Assembly (NCBI GenBank): GCA_900756555.1 | Contig: CAAEKP010000094.1 | Location: forward strand, 1 to 9,824 | DNA: 9,824 bases | DNA from: Peptococcaceae bacterium | Lineage (GTDB): Bacteria > Bacillota > Peptococcia > Peptococcales > Peptococcaceae | Direction of reading: 5' to 3' | Shown here: positions 1 to 7,313 of the stretch, piece by piece | How the letters are laid out: each line of letters opens with the position of its first letter | Position numbering within the stretch: position 1 is the first letter of the stretch | The notes under the pieces: model-generated | What the model saw: only the letters and a program-made list of their open reading frames with translations | Told to the model about the DNA's origin: nothing | Database searches by the model: none | Translations under genes and position numbers: made by a program

Positions 1-18
1 TAATTTTTTGTTTTTCAA
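1..18 (-). CDS. 5' end of an unidentified gene (six codons, TTG start)
   Basis: Only the first codons are inside the window: a TTG start at 18-16 followed by codons reading K-N-K-K-L. A near-consensus ribosome binding site, AGGAGGG at 32-26, lies 7 bases before the TTG, and this decides the start, since no ATG or GTG is better placed. The Lys/Asn-rich start could be the n-region of a signal peptide or simply a basic N-terminus. The gene is separated from the antiporter operon by a terminator and a 220-base leader-like region, so it is probably a separate transcription unit. The product cannot be named. Confidence 0.6.
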
Positions 19-123
19 TTTATTTCCCTCCTAGGATATTTCTCGGTCAGTTTAATGTCATGCCGGACAATCGGAAACGCCCGATAAATGCGCCTTTTCC
101 AGCAGTGTCCACCCACGGTGGAG
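19..123 (-). promoter_or_regulatory. Candidate structured 5' leader of the gene at the left edge
   Basis: This non-coding stretch on the minus strand contains several pairable segments: TCCACC/GGTGGA around GTG (122-108), GGACA/TGTCC (110-106 with 69-65) enclosing ATCGG/CCGAT (85-81 with 74-70), then the ribosome binding site AGGAGGG at 32-26. The first two pairings share bases 110-108, so they are mutually exclusive. CCTCC at 124-120 could pair with GGAGG of the ribosome binding site. These are features expected of a cis-acting leader such as a riboswitch, but I do not recognise any known class, and short pairings also arise by chance. Confidence 0.3.
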
Positions 124-151
124 GTATTCAAAACTCATGAGTTATGAATAC
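124..151. repeat. 28-base near-perfect palindrome, possible operator
   Basis: The two 14-base halves are complementary at 13 of 14 positions; the core is AACTCATGAGTT and the ends are GTATTCA and TGAATAC, with one A/A mismatch pair. A further copy of the arm, ATTCATAACT, lies at 180-189 and is the inverse of AGTTATGAAT at 140-149. The site lies between the operon terminator and the gene starting at 18, so it could bind a dimeric repressor of that gene or form an RNA hairpin. Its role is inferred from symmetry only. Confidence 0.45.
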
Positions 152-239
152 AAGCCGCAAAAGAAATTAAAAACGCATAATTCATAACTTGATATAATTT
201 GCTTATATATATTGATTAATTGTTCTTATAAAACCGCAT

Positions 240-278
240 AAAAAAATACCGCAGCGATAATAACACGCTACGGTATTT
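240..278 (-). terminator. Intrinsic terminator ending the antiporter operon
   Basis: On the minus strand a 13-bp stem with one G-T pair is formed by 278-266 and 256-244, with a 9-base loop (265-257), followed by a run of T (246-240). It starts 18 bases after the stop codon of the last operon gene at 297. This is a textbook rho-independent terminator and shows that the operon ends with the third antiporter-like subunit and does not continue into the gene at the left edge. Confidence 0.92.
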
Positions 279-296
279 CTATGATTTTATTTTGTT

Positions 297-2036
297 TTAT
301 ACCAGAGCAATAAATACTACAGACAGTAAGAATACCGTCATAATAACAATCATCGGCTCACCAATCACAGCACGATAGCCGTTTGGATCGTAATGTTCTG
401 GTACATCTTCGGTGTCATCCAAGGCACGAGGTGCCAGGCTTAAGAACACCATTGGGTTTTTCGCCAACTGATTCCAAGTGTCATACACAACGCGGCAGAT
501 TGTACCTAATGCGGCACGCACTGCACAAACCAGAGAGGAAATGCTTACTACCAACGCAGCAAACGGTTTCCGATATAACCAGTCGGTGTCCAGTGTCAAC
601 TGTTCATGTGGTTCCATGTGTGACAGATACATCATGAATGGTACCATGGATACACCCAACAGCTGGATGTACTGTACAATGTGGTCAACGGTGAATGGAT
701 GGTATTCCATTTCAAATGGCAGATAGCGGTATAACAAATCTGGGAAAATCCCGTAGATGGTACACAGCGCTGCGCCAATCCCCATTGCTACATACATATT
801 TTTTGGAATTGGATTTTTGATTTCTACATCTTTGCCTTCCCGAATGAAGATGAAGTAAATCATTTTCATAGTAATGGACAAGAATGTACCGACACTAGCC
901 AGCTGCAGCAGTAATTCAATTGGCGCGTGGCCAGCTTCCATGGCCGCAGTGATAGTGATGGATTTACTGATAAAGCCATTGAACAGCGGAATCCCGGAAA
1001 TGGAGAAGGCTGCAATGACAAAGCAAACGAATACAAACGGCATCTTTTTACCCATGCCACCCAGCTGATTAATTTTGCGGATGCCTGTTGCATAGATAAC
1101 AGCACCTGCGCACATGAACAGCAGGGATTTATACAGAATGTGGCTGAACGCATGAGCCGTTGCCCCGTTCAGAGCCAAATCAGTACCAATACCAACACCG
1201 GCTACCATGAAGCCGACCTGACTGACAATGTGATACGCCAGCAGACGGCGCATATCGTTTTCGATAATCGCGAAGCAAGCGCCATATAACGCCATCACAA
1301 CGCCGACCCACATCAGCCATTCCGTGCCTGCAAACATACGAATCAGGCAGTATACAGCAACTTTTGTGGTAAAGGAACTCAGGAACACACTGCCGGTAAT
1401 CGTACCTTCTGGATAAGCATCTACCAGCCAGCCGTGGATTGGCGGAATGGCAGCGTTAACTGCTACGCCAATCAGGATCAGCCAGAATGCTGCATCGTGC
1501 ACAGCAGTGATATTGCCAATCATCATATCACCAGCGGATACTTTCAGGAAGATACCTGCCAACAGCATATTGCCGCCAAACATATGAACCAGTAAGTACC
1601 GAAAACCAGCTTTTCTGGATTTCGCGGTGTTATTGCACCAAATCAGGAACAGAGAGGACGCAGCCATCAGTTCCCAGAAGAAAATCAGAGTCATCCAGTC
1701 GCCGCACAGGGTAACACCCAGCGCACCACCGGCATAACACATGCTGGCCAACGCTTCCATCCAGCTTTTATTGTGCATGGAATAGATACCGCCAATCGCA
1801 GCCATCATGCTGAAGATTAAACCAAATACCCAGTTCAGGCGGTCTACCTGAATCAGGTGCAGGTCAATGCCATTAATGAACGGCACAATCCATTCTGTCC
1901 CGTAGGACAGAGAGAACATAGCTGCCAGCGCCACCAGTGGGCCACCAGCTAATACATATTTGCGTAAACTTTTTGGAACGATTGCGGCGATGACCCCGGT
2001 TGCAATCAGTACCAGACCAGGATGTAAATTATTCAT
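297..2036 (-). CDS. Third Mrp-type antiporter-like subunit (NuoL/M/N family), TM7 Lys replaced by Asn
   Basis: This 579-residue polytopic membrane protein belongs to the proton-conducting NuoL/NuoM/NuoN/MrpA/MrpD family. Residues 1-400 form the usual transmembrane core. It keeps the TM5 glutamate (E122 in FFWELMAASS), H201, K225 in SFTTKVAVY, H299/K303 and K358. The TM7 position that is lysine (K224) in the two paralogues of this operon is asparagine here (N194 in VNAAIPPIHGW, codon at 1457-1455). A tail of about 180 residues adds further helices, ending in a hydrophobic segment at 560-579. I chose ATG at 2036 because GGAGG (2049-2045) lies 8 bases upstream and because a reading frame beginning at 2069 would add only 11 residues with no such site. 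It overlaps the upstream 80-residue gene by 8 bases. It is probably a structural or altered ion-channel subunit of the complex; the family assignment is secure, the transported ion is not. Confidence 0.9.
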   Translation of the reverse strand: MNNLHPGLVLIATGVIAAIVPKSLRKYVLAGGPLVALAAMFSLSYGTEWIVPFINGIDLHLIQVDRLNWVFGLIFSMMAAIGGIYSMHNKSWMEALASMCYAGGALGVTLCGDWMTLIFFWELMAASSLFLIWCNNTAKSRKAGFRYLLVHMFGGNMLLAGIFLKVSAGDMMIGNITAVHDAAFWLILIGVAVNAAIPPIHGWLVDAYPEGTITGSVFLSSFTTKVAVYCLIRMFAGTEWLMWVGVVMALYGACFAIIENDMRRLLAYHIVSQVGFMVAGVGIGTDLALNGATAHAFSHILYKSLLFMCAGAVIYATGIRKINQLGGMGKKMPFVFVCFVIAAFSISGIPLFNGFISKSITITAAMEAGHAPIELLLQLASVGTFLSITMKMIYFIFIREGKDVEIKNPIPKNMYVAMGIGAALCTIYGIFPDLLYRYLPFEMEYHPFTVDHIVQYIQLLGVSMVPFMMYLSHMEPHEQLTLDTDWLYRKPFAALVVSISSLVCAVRAALGTICRVVYDTWNQLAKNPMVFLSLAPRALDDTEDVPEHYDPNGYRAVIGEPMIVIMTVFLLSVVFIALV

Positions 2037-2271
2037 CACCGTCACCTCCGTCATAGTAATCTTCGTCACGCTGTAACAGTGGCGCTAAAATCTGTTTTGC
2101 AAACAGAATCAGTACCCAGCCACCGATAAAGCCCATCAGGATATCCGCACCAGGCATTGTGTGCCACCAGTTGTGACCGTGTGGATGAGCAAACATCGCT
2201 TCTACTACAACAGAAGCAGCTACTACAATGGCAATGATAACATAAATAGTTTTCTTATTTAGCGATTTCAT
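2029..2271 (-). CDS. Small two-helix membrane protein of the Mrp-type operon
   Basis: This 80-residue protein has a basic N-terminus (MKSLNKK), a hydrophobic helix at about 8-28, a His/Trp-rich loop at 29-40 (HPHGHNWWHTMPG region), a second helix at about 43-65, and an acidic tail (QRDEDYYDGGDGDE). Its start overlaps the previous stop in TAATG, and GGAGG lies 9 bases upstream, so it is clearly translated as part of the operon. It overlaps the next gene by 8 bases. I recall similar small proteins ending in a D/E-DYYD motif in comparable bacterial Mrp-like clusters, but know of no tested function. Placement between two large antiporter-like subunits suggests an accessory or linker subunit. Confidence 0.85.
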   Translation of the reverse strand: MKSLNKKTIYVIIAIVVAASVVVEAMFAHPHGHNWWHTMPGADILMGFIGGWVLILFAKQILAPLLQRDEDYYDGGDGDE

Positions 2272-3776
2272 TACCAGCCACCTCCAATCCAGCCCTGGGT
2301 AATACTCTGTGCAGCCATGGAAGCCAGGTCATACAGGTGTGGCCCGAAGTTTGGCATAATACCCAGAATTACAGATAACGCTGCGGTAACGCAGATCGGA
2401 ATCAGCATAAATTTATTGGCTTCGCCATACGTTTTGAATTCGCCTTTTTCATTTTCCTTAAAGAATGCCAGATACGTAACCGGCATTAAATACGTTAAAC
2501 TCAACAGCGCACTACAGATTAATACCGCAATGTAAATTGGCTGATTTACCTGCATAGCACCCAGCCCCAGGTTCCATTTACTGATGAAACCGATTACAAA
2601 CGGCATCCCGGCAATCCCCAGAGAAGCAATGGTGTAGCAGGCCATGGTGATTGGCATTTTTCGGCCAATCCCGTGCATGTCACTGATGTTATCTTTGTGT
2701 GCAGTAACGATGATTGCACCGGCGCACATAAAGAGGGTAATCTTCATCAGAGCATGGGCAACGATATGATAATATGCACCCAGAATACTCAGTGGAGCCA
2801 GCAGAGCCGCCCCCAATACCACATAGGATAACTGACCTACCGTGGAGAACGCCAGCCGACGTTTTAAGTTGTCCTGTTTCATCGCAATCAGAGATGCAGC
2901 GATGATAGTGAACGCAGCAAACCACGCCAGTACTGTGGCCGCACCGATTTCAGCCAGCAGAGCAGGCCCAAATACGAAACCGATTAACCGCAGAACGCAG
3001 AATGCACCAGCTTTAACGACTGCTACCGCGTGCAGCAGCGCACTAACAGGTGTTGGCGCAACCATGGCAGATGGCAGCCATCCGTGTAATGGCATAACGC
3101 CGGCTTTTACAGCACCGCCTAATACCATCAGGAAGAACAGGAACTGTAATACCCAGGTAGGAGCCATATCAGCAGTTAAGAAACCGCCAGCTTTAAAGTC
3201 CAGAGTGCCAGCCATTGCATAAATTGCAACGATACCAGCCAGCATCAGCTGACCACTCACCAGCGTATAGATTAAATATTTACGACCAGAAAATCTTGCT
3301 TCTTCGTTTCTTTCATGGAACACCAGTGGCCATGTTGCGATGGTCAGTAATTCATAGAAGATGAAGAAGGTCAGCAGGTTTGCGGATAATGCAATCCCGA
3401 TAGCGGCAGACAAACACACTGCAAATGCTGCATAAAAGCCTGTCTGTTCTTTTTCGTGATGTCCTCGCATATAACCGATAGCGTAGAAGGAAACCGGAAT
3501 ATACAGGAAGGAAGATACACAGGCAAATACCATACCTGCGGCATCAGTGCGCAGAGTAAAGCCCAGCGTATCGGTCACCTGGAATAAAGTGTATTCATAC
3601 ACATTGCCTGCTAATACAGCCGGCACCATGGAGAAAATCAGCGCAGCTTTGATAAAAGCAGCCGCCACACTCCAGAATTCACGTACATTTGGCTTTTTCC
3701 CGCTAAACATAATCAGGAAAGCAGCCAGCAGGGAAACCCCTACCGCCAGAAATGGTCTGATATCAGTAATTGTCAT
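2271..3776 (-). CDS. Second Mrp/Mbh-type antiporter-like subunit (MrpA/NuoL-like core)
   Basis: This 501-residue membrane protein of the proton-conducting transporter family has about 14 hydrophobic segments. It carries the ion-path residues of the family: E142 (FFIFYELLTIATWP) in TM5, K224 (AVKAGVMPLHGWLP) in TM7, H231, K255 (AVAVVKAGAF), H337/H341 with K345, and K400 in the TM12 region. The APTPVSALLHA stretch (241-251) resembles the NuoL/MrpA branch, so it may stand in for the N-terminal part of MrpA, which is otherwise missing; annotation pipelines would probably call it subunit D. Its ATG overlaps the preceding mrpD stop by 4 bases (ATGA) with GGAGG 10 bases upstream. It overlaps the next gene by one base. 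Confidence 0.92.
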   Translation of the reverse strand: MTITDIRPFLAVGVSLLAAFLIMFSGKKPNVREFWSVAAAFIKAALIFSMVPAVLAGNVYEYTLFQVTDTLGFTLRTDAAGMVFACVSSFLYIPVSFYAIGYMRGHHEKEQTGFYAAFAVCLSAAIGIALSANLLTFFIFYELLTIATWPLVFHERNEEARFSGRKYLIYTLVSGQLMLAGIVAIYAMAGTLDFKAGGFLTADMAPTWVLQFLFFLMVLGGAVKAGVMPLHGWLPSAMVAPTPVSALLHAVAVVKAGAFCVLRLIGFVFGPALLAEIGAATVLAWFAAFTIIAASLIAMKQDNLKRRLAFSTVGQLSYVVLGAALLAPLSILGAYYHIVAHALMKITLFMCAGAIIVTAHKDNISDMHGIGRKMPITMACYTIASLGIAGMPFVIGFISKWNLGLGAMQVNQPIYIAVLICSALLSLTYLMPVTYLAFFKENEKGEFKTYGEANKFMLIPICVTAALSVILGIMPNFGPHLYDLASMAAQSITQGWIGGGW

Positions 3777-5266
3777 CTCACGAACACCTCCGGCAATCCT
3801 AAATTAATAATTCCATTTACAATTGCGCCGTTGCAGAAGCCCAGAGCCAGAATTGCAATACCAAATACAACAATTGGAATCAGCATCTGTAATGGCAGTT
3901 CCAGTTTGCCTGCTGGAGGATTGATTTCTTTCAGGCCCGGATCTGGATTGATAAATACATTTTCCAGTACGCGGAAGAAATAAACAGCATTCAGCAAACT
4001 ACTCAGCACCAGTACAGCAACGTAAATGTACTGTTCAGTCTGCATAGCACCCAGCATGATATACCATTTACTGAAGAAACCACCTGTTGGAGGAATCCCA
4101 ATCATACCAAGAGCAGCAATAACTAATGTGAACACAGTGAATGGCATTTTTTTGTTCAGTGCGCCCAGTTTGCTGATACTTACTTCACCAAACCGATACT
4201 GAACGCCGCCAATTACCATAAACAGAGAACCTTTCATAAACGCATGATTCAGAATGTGCAGAACTGCACCGATAAAACCATACAGACTGCCAATTGCTAA
4301 ACCAACTGCAATGTAACCAATCTGAGCCACACTGGAGTAAGCCAGCATTCTGCGGAAATCATCCTGAGCAATGGCCATAACAGAGCCTAAAATAATGCCC
4401 AGCGCACCTAAAATACCAATTACGGTTAAACCGTGCTGCACAAACAGATGCTGTGCGCCAAACAGATAGAAGAAGAACCGTAACATTGCATACGCAGGCA
4501 CTTTACTCATAGCACCGGAAATCAGCGGAGCAGCACCCGGATGGGAATAGGTGTAGGAGTCAGGCTGCCAGCCGTGGAATGGGAACAGTGCCGCTTTGAT
4601 GCCAAATGCTGCGATCAACAGCGCGATGGACATAATCATCAGCGGAGAGCTCATGTGAGGCTGAATCAGCACAGACAGGTCAGCCATGTTTAGAGTACCA
4701 GTCATGGAGTACATGAAACCGATTGCCAGCAGATACAGAGATGCACCGATGGTACCGATCAACAGGTAACGGAACGCAGCCAGAGTGCCTTTATTGCCAC
4801 CCAATGCGATTAAACCATAACCAGACAGAGAAGCAATTTCCAGATATACATACAGGTTAAATACGTCACCGGTCAGTGTCATACCGCTCAGGCCCACGCA
4901 CAGTAACGCCATCAGGGTATAATAACCGCCCATATATAACCAGTTGGACTTTTTCAGAAATGGAGTGCTGTACACAGCGGTACAGAACGCCACGAAAGTA
5001 ATCATAGCAACAATCACACCATTGATTGGGTCAATTACAAATTCGATACCCAATGGCGGTGCCCAGTTACCCATGTGATAATGAACCGCCTGTCCGCCGC
5101 CAGCCACTACCTGTAACAGCAGACCCAATGCGCAAAGAAATGCGCCAAACAACGCAGCCACTGCAATCCATTTGCCAGCCTGTTTATGCAGGTAGCTGAA
5201 CAATGGGCTCAGCAGAGCGGCAGTCAAGGGCAGTAATACGATTAAAACAGGAAAATGTTGACTCAT
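3773..5266 (-). CDS. mrpD: Mrp Na+/H+ antiporter subunit D
   Basis: This 497-residue polytopic protein has about 14 transmembrane segments and homology to complex I antiporter-like subunits. It carries E143 in YVYLEIASLSGY (TM5), K224 in FGIKAALFPFHGW (TM7), H231, K255, H341/K345 and K400, the charged residues that line the proton path in this family; the TM5 Glu and TM7 Lys are essential in characterised MrpD proteins. It follows mrpC directly with an ATGA overlap, as in canonical mrp operons, and GAGGG lies 7 bases before the ATG. The length matches MrpD (about 490-500). It should act with MrpA-like and MrpB/C partners in cation/proton exchange at the cytoplasmic membrane. Assignment as MrpD rests on position after MrpC plus motifs. 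Confidence 0.94.
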   Translation of the reverse strand: MSQHFPVLIVLLPLTAALLSPLFSYLHKQAGKWIAVAALFGAFLCALGLLLQVVAGGGQAVHYHMGNWAPPLGIEFVIDPINGVIVAMITFVAFCTAVYSTPFLKKSNWLYMGGYYTLMALLCVGLSGMTLTGDVFNLYVYLEIASLSGYGLIALGGNKGTLAAFRYLLIGTIGASLYLLAIGFMYSMTGTLNMADLSVLIQPHMSSPLMIMSIALLIAAFGIKAALFPFHGWQPDSYTYSHPGAAPLISGAMSKVPAYAMLRFFFYLFGAQHLFVQHGLTVIGILGALGIILGSVMAIAQDDFRRMLAYSSVAQIGYIAVGLAIGSLYGFIGAVLHILNHAFMKGSLFMVIGGVQYRFGEVSISKLGALNKKMPFTVFTLVIAALGMIGIPPTGGFFSKWYIMLGAMQTEQYIYVAVLVLSSLLNAVYFFRVLENVFINPDPGLKEINPPAGKLELPLQMLIPIVVFGIAILALGFCNGAIVNGIINLGLPEVFVR

Positions 5267-5655
5267 TTATCTGCCCTCCTCAAAACTTCATCTTCCTCAA
5301 CAGAACCATAGGTTTCTTTAATCCGCATCAACAGCGCAATCGCAACCCCGGTGGTACCAAGGCTAACTACGATAGCTGTCAGCATCAAAGCGTGTGGCAG
5401 CGGGTTAATATACAATGCAGGATCTGTTGTAATACCATTCAGAATAGGAATCATCCCGCCGTCCTTCTGCGCAAAGCACAGGAAGAAGAAGATAACAGCA
5501 ACCTGCATTACGTTCATGGCCATCATCTTTTTCATGTAGTTATTACTGGTAATCATCCCGTATAACCCCAGGAACAGCAAAATTAAAACCAGAGAATAGA
5601 TTCCCTTTGTCGCCAGAAAATTATTAATAACATCTAATGTACTAGCATCAGTCAT
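5263..5655 (-). CDS. mrpC: Mrp Na+/H+ antiporter subunit C (NuoK-like)
   Basis: This 130-residue protein has three hydrophobic segments (about 18-36, 43-62, 87-112) and the MrpC signature NPLPHALMLTAIVV at 84-97, followed by GTTGVAIALL. The family is homologous to NuoK and connects the MrpA-like and MrpD modules. The start ATG at 5655 lies inside the end of mrpB (8-base overlap), with GGAGG 9 bases upstream. The stop overlaps the mrpD start in ATGA. The loop at 64-82 is typical of MrpC length variation, and the tail is charged (EEDEVLRRADK). The call is firm. Confidence 0.95.
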   Translation of the reverse strand: MTDASTLDVINNFLATKGIYSLVLILLFLGLYGMITSNNYMKKMMAMNVMQVAVIFFFLCFAQKDGGMIPILNGITTDPALYINPLPHALMLTAIVVSLGTTGVAIALLMRIKETYGSVEEDEVLRRADK

Positions 5656-6127
5656 GGTCCTCTACCTCCTCATCCTTATCATCGTCTAACCGTTCAATAA
5701 TTGCAGCCATAATGTCAACAATGGTCATCATAACGCATACCGTTACCCCGATTTCAATCATCAGGATACCCAGCGCGTGCAGTTCCGGCCAGTTATGCAT
5801 CGGCACCGGCAGGAAGGTGTAATCCAGGAACAGACCACCGCCAAACAATGTCAGCCAGCCTGTAGCCGCATAGATAAATGTCCCCACACCCGCACAGACC
5901 ACTGCCAGACGACCTGGCACATTAAAGCTGTGTCGGTCAGCGCCCTGAATCAGACGCACCAGCACAATTCCCACTGCCAACAGAGCACCGGCCTGGAACC
6001 CACCGCCCGGGCTGAATTCCCCGTGTGTCAGAATATACATACCGTATACCAGAGTAAAAGGAATAATGATACGGAAAGAGGAGTCCAGTACAATACCGCC
6101 GAAAGAGCGTTTCATTTTATTTTTCAT
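5648..6127 (-). CDS. mrpB: Mrp Na+/H+ antiporter subunit B
   Basis: This 159-residue membrane protein (MnhB family) has four predicted helices and the hallmark HGEFSPGGGFQAG at 35-47, followed by the helix ALLAVGIVLVRLIQG. E125 sits in the last helix. It is somewhat longer than typical MrpB (about 140) because of an acidic tail (ERLDDDKDEEVEDHD). I place the start at 6127: AAAGGAG lies 9 bases upstream, and the reading frame farther upstream (to 6178) is only the shadow of the MbhE-like gene. ATG at 6115, just after the previous stop, is an alternative that would shorten the protein by 4 residues. With 6127 it overlaps the previous gene by 11 bases. Confidence 0.93.
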   Translation of the reverse strand: MKNKMKRSFGGIVLDSSFRIIIPFTLVYGMYILTHGEFSPGGGFQAGALLAVGIVLVRLIQGADRHSFNVPGRLAVVCAGVGTFIYAATGWLTLFGGGLFLDYTFLPVPMHNWPELHALGILMIEIGVTVCVMMTIVDIMAAIIERLDDDKDEEVEDHD

Positions 6128-6449
6128 GACGCGCTTCTCCTTTCTTGCCGGTTTTTTTCTGGTCCTGTTTTCCTTCACCAGTATTTTTCATCAAAATCAG
6201 ACAAGCAGTCAGCCCGGAAACAAACATAACGGAGGTTTCCCACAAAGTATCAAAGCCTCTGTAGTCCGCCAGCGTACCCGTAACGATGTTAGGAGAGCCG
6301 GTGTCTTCCGCACTATGTTCAATGTAATATGGTGTAACATGCTGGTTTGGCGCAGAATTCGGATCGCCAATGGCAGGCAGGAACACCGTGCAGGCACAGA
6401 ACAAAGCTGTAATAACTGTCATCAGAATTGTTGTTAAACCTCTTGCCAT
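6117..6449 (-). CDS. MbhE-like subunit (detached C-terminal part of MrpA)
   Basis: This 110-residue protein has an N-terminal hydrophobic helix (about 5-27), a polar external region containing HVTPYYIEHSAEDTG and the conserved block NIVTGTLADYRGFDTLWE (54-71), a second helix (about 72-88) and a strongly basic tail rich in Lys (92-110). The block matches the region near the C-terminus of MrpA and the separate MbhE subunit of membrane-bound hydrogenases. The gene starts 2 bases after the stop of the MbhD-like gene and has only a weak ribosome binding site (GGTGG about 11 bases upstream), so translation probably depends on coupling. The family call is from motifs and order. Confidence 0.87.
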   Translation of the reverse strand: MARGLTTILMTVITALFCACTVFLPAIGDPNSAPNQHVTPYYIEHSAEDTGSPNIVTGTLADYRGFDTLWETSVMFVSGLTACLILMKNTGEGKQDQKKTGKKGEARHEK

Positions 6450-6451
6450 AG

Positions 6452-6694
6452 CTATTTACACCACCGATCCACTTTTTTCAGTGCTGCTACAAAGAAGATT
6501 GTGGACATGGTACCAATAACAGCTTCGGTAAAGGCAACGTCGGGAGAACCGAACATAAAGTAAGTTAATACCGCACAGAAGCTGAATGCACTATAAATAA
6601 TGGTACAAGCCAGAATATCTTTACTAATCAGAATACAAACTGTAATAAAAATCAGAAACAGCAGCAGCAACGCTTCAATAATTAATATTTGCAT
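6452..6694 (-). CDS. MbhD-like subunit (DUF4040; detached MrpA domain)
   Basis: This 80-residue protein has three hydrophobic segments (about 3-23, 27-48, 58-72), a charged K25-D26 pair, and the diagnostic SPDVAFTEAVIG at 50-61, seen in DUF4040/MbhD proteins and in the C-terminal half of MrpA. In canonical Mrp systems this domain is fused to MrpA; here it is a free-standing gene. ATG at 6694 lies 2 bases after the mrpG stop, with AAAGGGGG upstream. An in-frame extension back to 6865 overlaps mrpG completely, has no transmembrane or family signature, and is rejected. Confidence 0.9.
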   Translation of the reverse strand: MQILIIEALLLLFLIFITVCILISKDILACTIIYSAFSFCAVLTYFMFGSPDVAFTEAVIGTMSTIFFVAALKKVDRWCK

Positions 6695-6696
6695 GC

Positions 6697-7053
6697 TTAT
6701 TCCCCCTTTTTGTCCTTGTTTGTCCACACAGGATGACCAGATTTCAGCGCAGCTTTGCCCAAAATGTGAGTCCCGATTGGATTCGCCAGAAATACCAGCA
6801 AAAATACAATGACAATTTTCACTGCGGTCAGGGTTGGACCTTCGTGAATTACCAAACCAATACAAGCCAGCATCAGCCCCAGTGTTTCACTGTTGCCGGA
6901 AGCATGCAGTCTGCTGTAAAAGTCCGGCAAGCGGATTAACCCAATCGCAGAAGCCAGAAAGAAGAAAAGGCTGGCTACCAAAAACAGAACCGCGATGGTT
7001 TCGCGAATCAGTAAACCAGTATCCATACCTAAAGCTACAGAAATACTGTTCAT
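6697..7053 (-). CDS. mrpG: Mrp Na+/H+ antiporter subunit G
   Basis: This 118-residue protein has three transmembrane segments (about 15-39, 57-70, 76-91) and the family signature RLPDFYSRLHA at 41-51 with ETLG at 56-59 and NPIGTHILGKAA at 91-102 (MnhG/PhaG family). The C-terminus is hydrophilic and basic. The start ATG overlaps the mrpF stop in ATGA, with GGGAGGG 8 bases upstream. A downstream Met (residue 10) has no such support. It is a small structural subunit of the Mrp complex, packing beside E and F. Confidence 0.95.
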   Translation of the reverse strand: MNSISVALGMDTGLLIRETIAVLFLVASLFFFLASAIGLIRLPDFYSRLHASGNSETLGLMLACIGLVIHEGPTLTAVKIVIVFLLVFLANPIGTHILGKAALKSGHPVWTNKDKKGE

Positions 7054-7313
7054 ACGCCTTTCCCTCCCATATATTTTGCTACGATTACAGAGCAGATAAA
7101 GCCCAGAATCGCATAAGAAATTGCAATATCCACATACATGTCAGGACGTCCATCAATGTAGCCGAACAATACCAGTAACAGAATTGTATCGGCACCGATA
7201 ACACCCAGACCGTTCATGCGGTCATAAATTGTTGGTCCCTGAAATACACGCTGGAGCATAAGCCCAATAATAATTACTACAGCGACCATTAGAATACCCC
7301 AAATAGCATTCAT
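7050..7313 (-). CDS. mrpF: Mrp Na+/H+ antiporter subunit F
   Basis: This 87-residue three-helix protein carries the MrpF/PhaF signature: RVFQGPTIYDRMNGLGVIGADT at 22-43, with GPT at 26-28, DR at 31-32 and D42, followed by hydrophobic helices and D62. The length is typical (85-95). Its ATG shares one base with the mrpE stop (TAATG), and GAAGGAG lies about 10 bases upstream. MrpF has been proposed to lie near the sodium path in Mrp structures; here only the family motif is seen. Confidence 0.95.
   Translation of the reverse strand: MNAIWGILMVAVVIIIGLMLQRVFQGPTIYDRMNGLGVIGADTILLLVLFGYIDGRPDMYVDIAISYAILGFICSVIVAKYMGGKGV

Noticed and set aside
193..198. Perfect TATAAT on the plus strand
   Set aside because: No acceptable -35 at 16-18 bases upstream and no plus-strand gene downstream; the sequence is simply AT-rich.
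191..219. Weak minus-strand promoter TTAATC-17-TATATC for the left-edge gene
   Set aside because: Only 3 of 6 and 4 of 6 matches in an AT-rich stretch; spacing is right but this could easily be chance.
2842..3222. Plus-strand reading frame opposite the second antiporter subunit
   Set aside because: Antisense shadow of a strongly supported coding gene; Ala/Thr/Asn-rich with no family motif.
6128..6178. N-terminal extension of mrpB (MKENRTRKK...)
   Set aside because: It is the out-of-frame shadow of the Lys-rich tail of the MbhE-like gene; the ribosome binding site supports 6127.
5777..6229. Plus-strand 150-codon frame opposite mrpB and the MbhE-like gene
   Set aside because: Antisense to two genes with clear family signatures; composition is His/Gln/Cys-rich and unlike a real protein.
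6452..6865. Longer version of the MbhD-like gene starting at 6865
   Set aside because: The extra 57 residues overlap mrpG entirely, are polar and unlike the family; ATG at 6694 has a good ribosome binding site.
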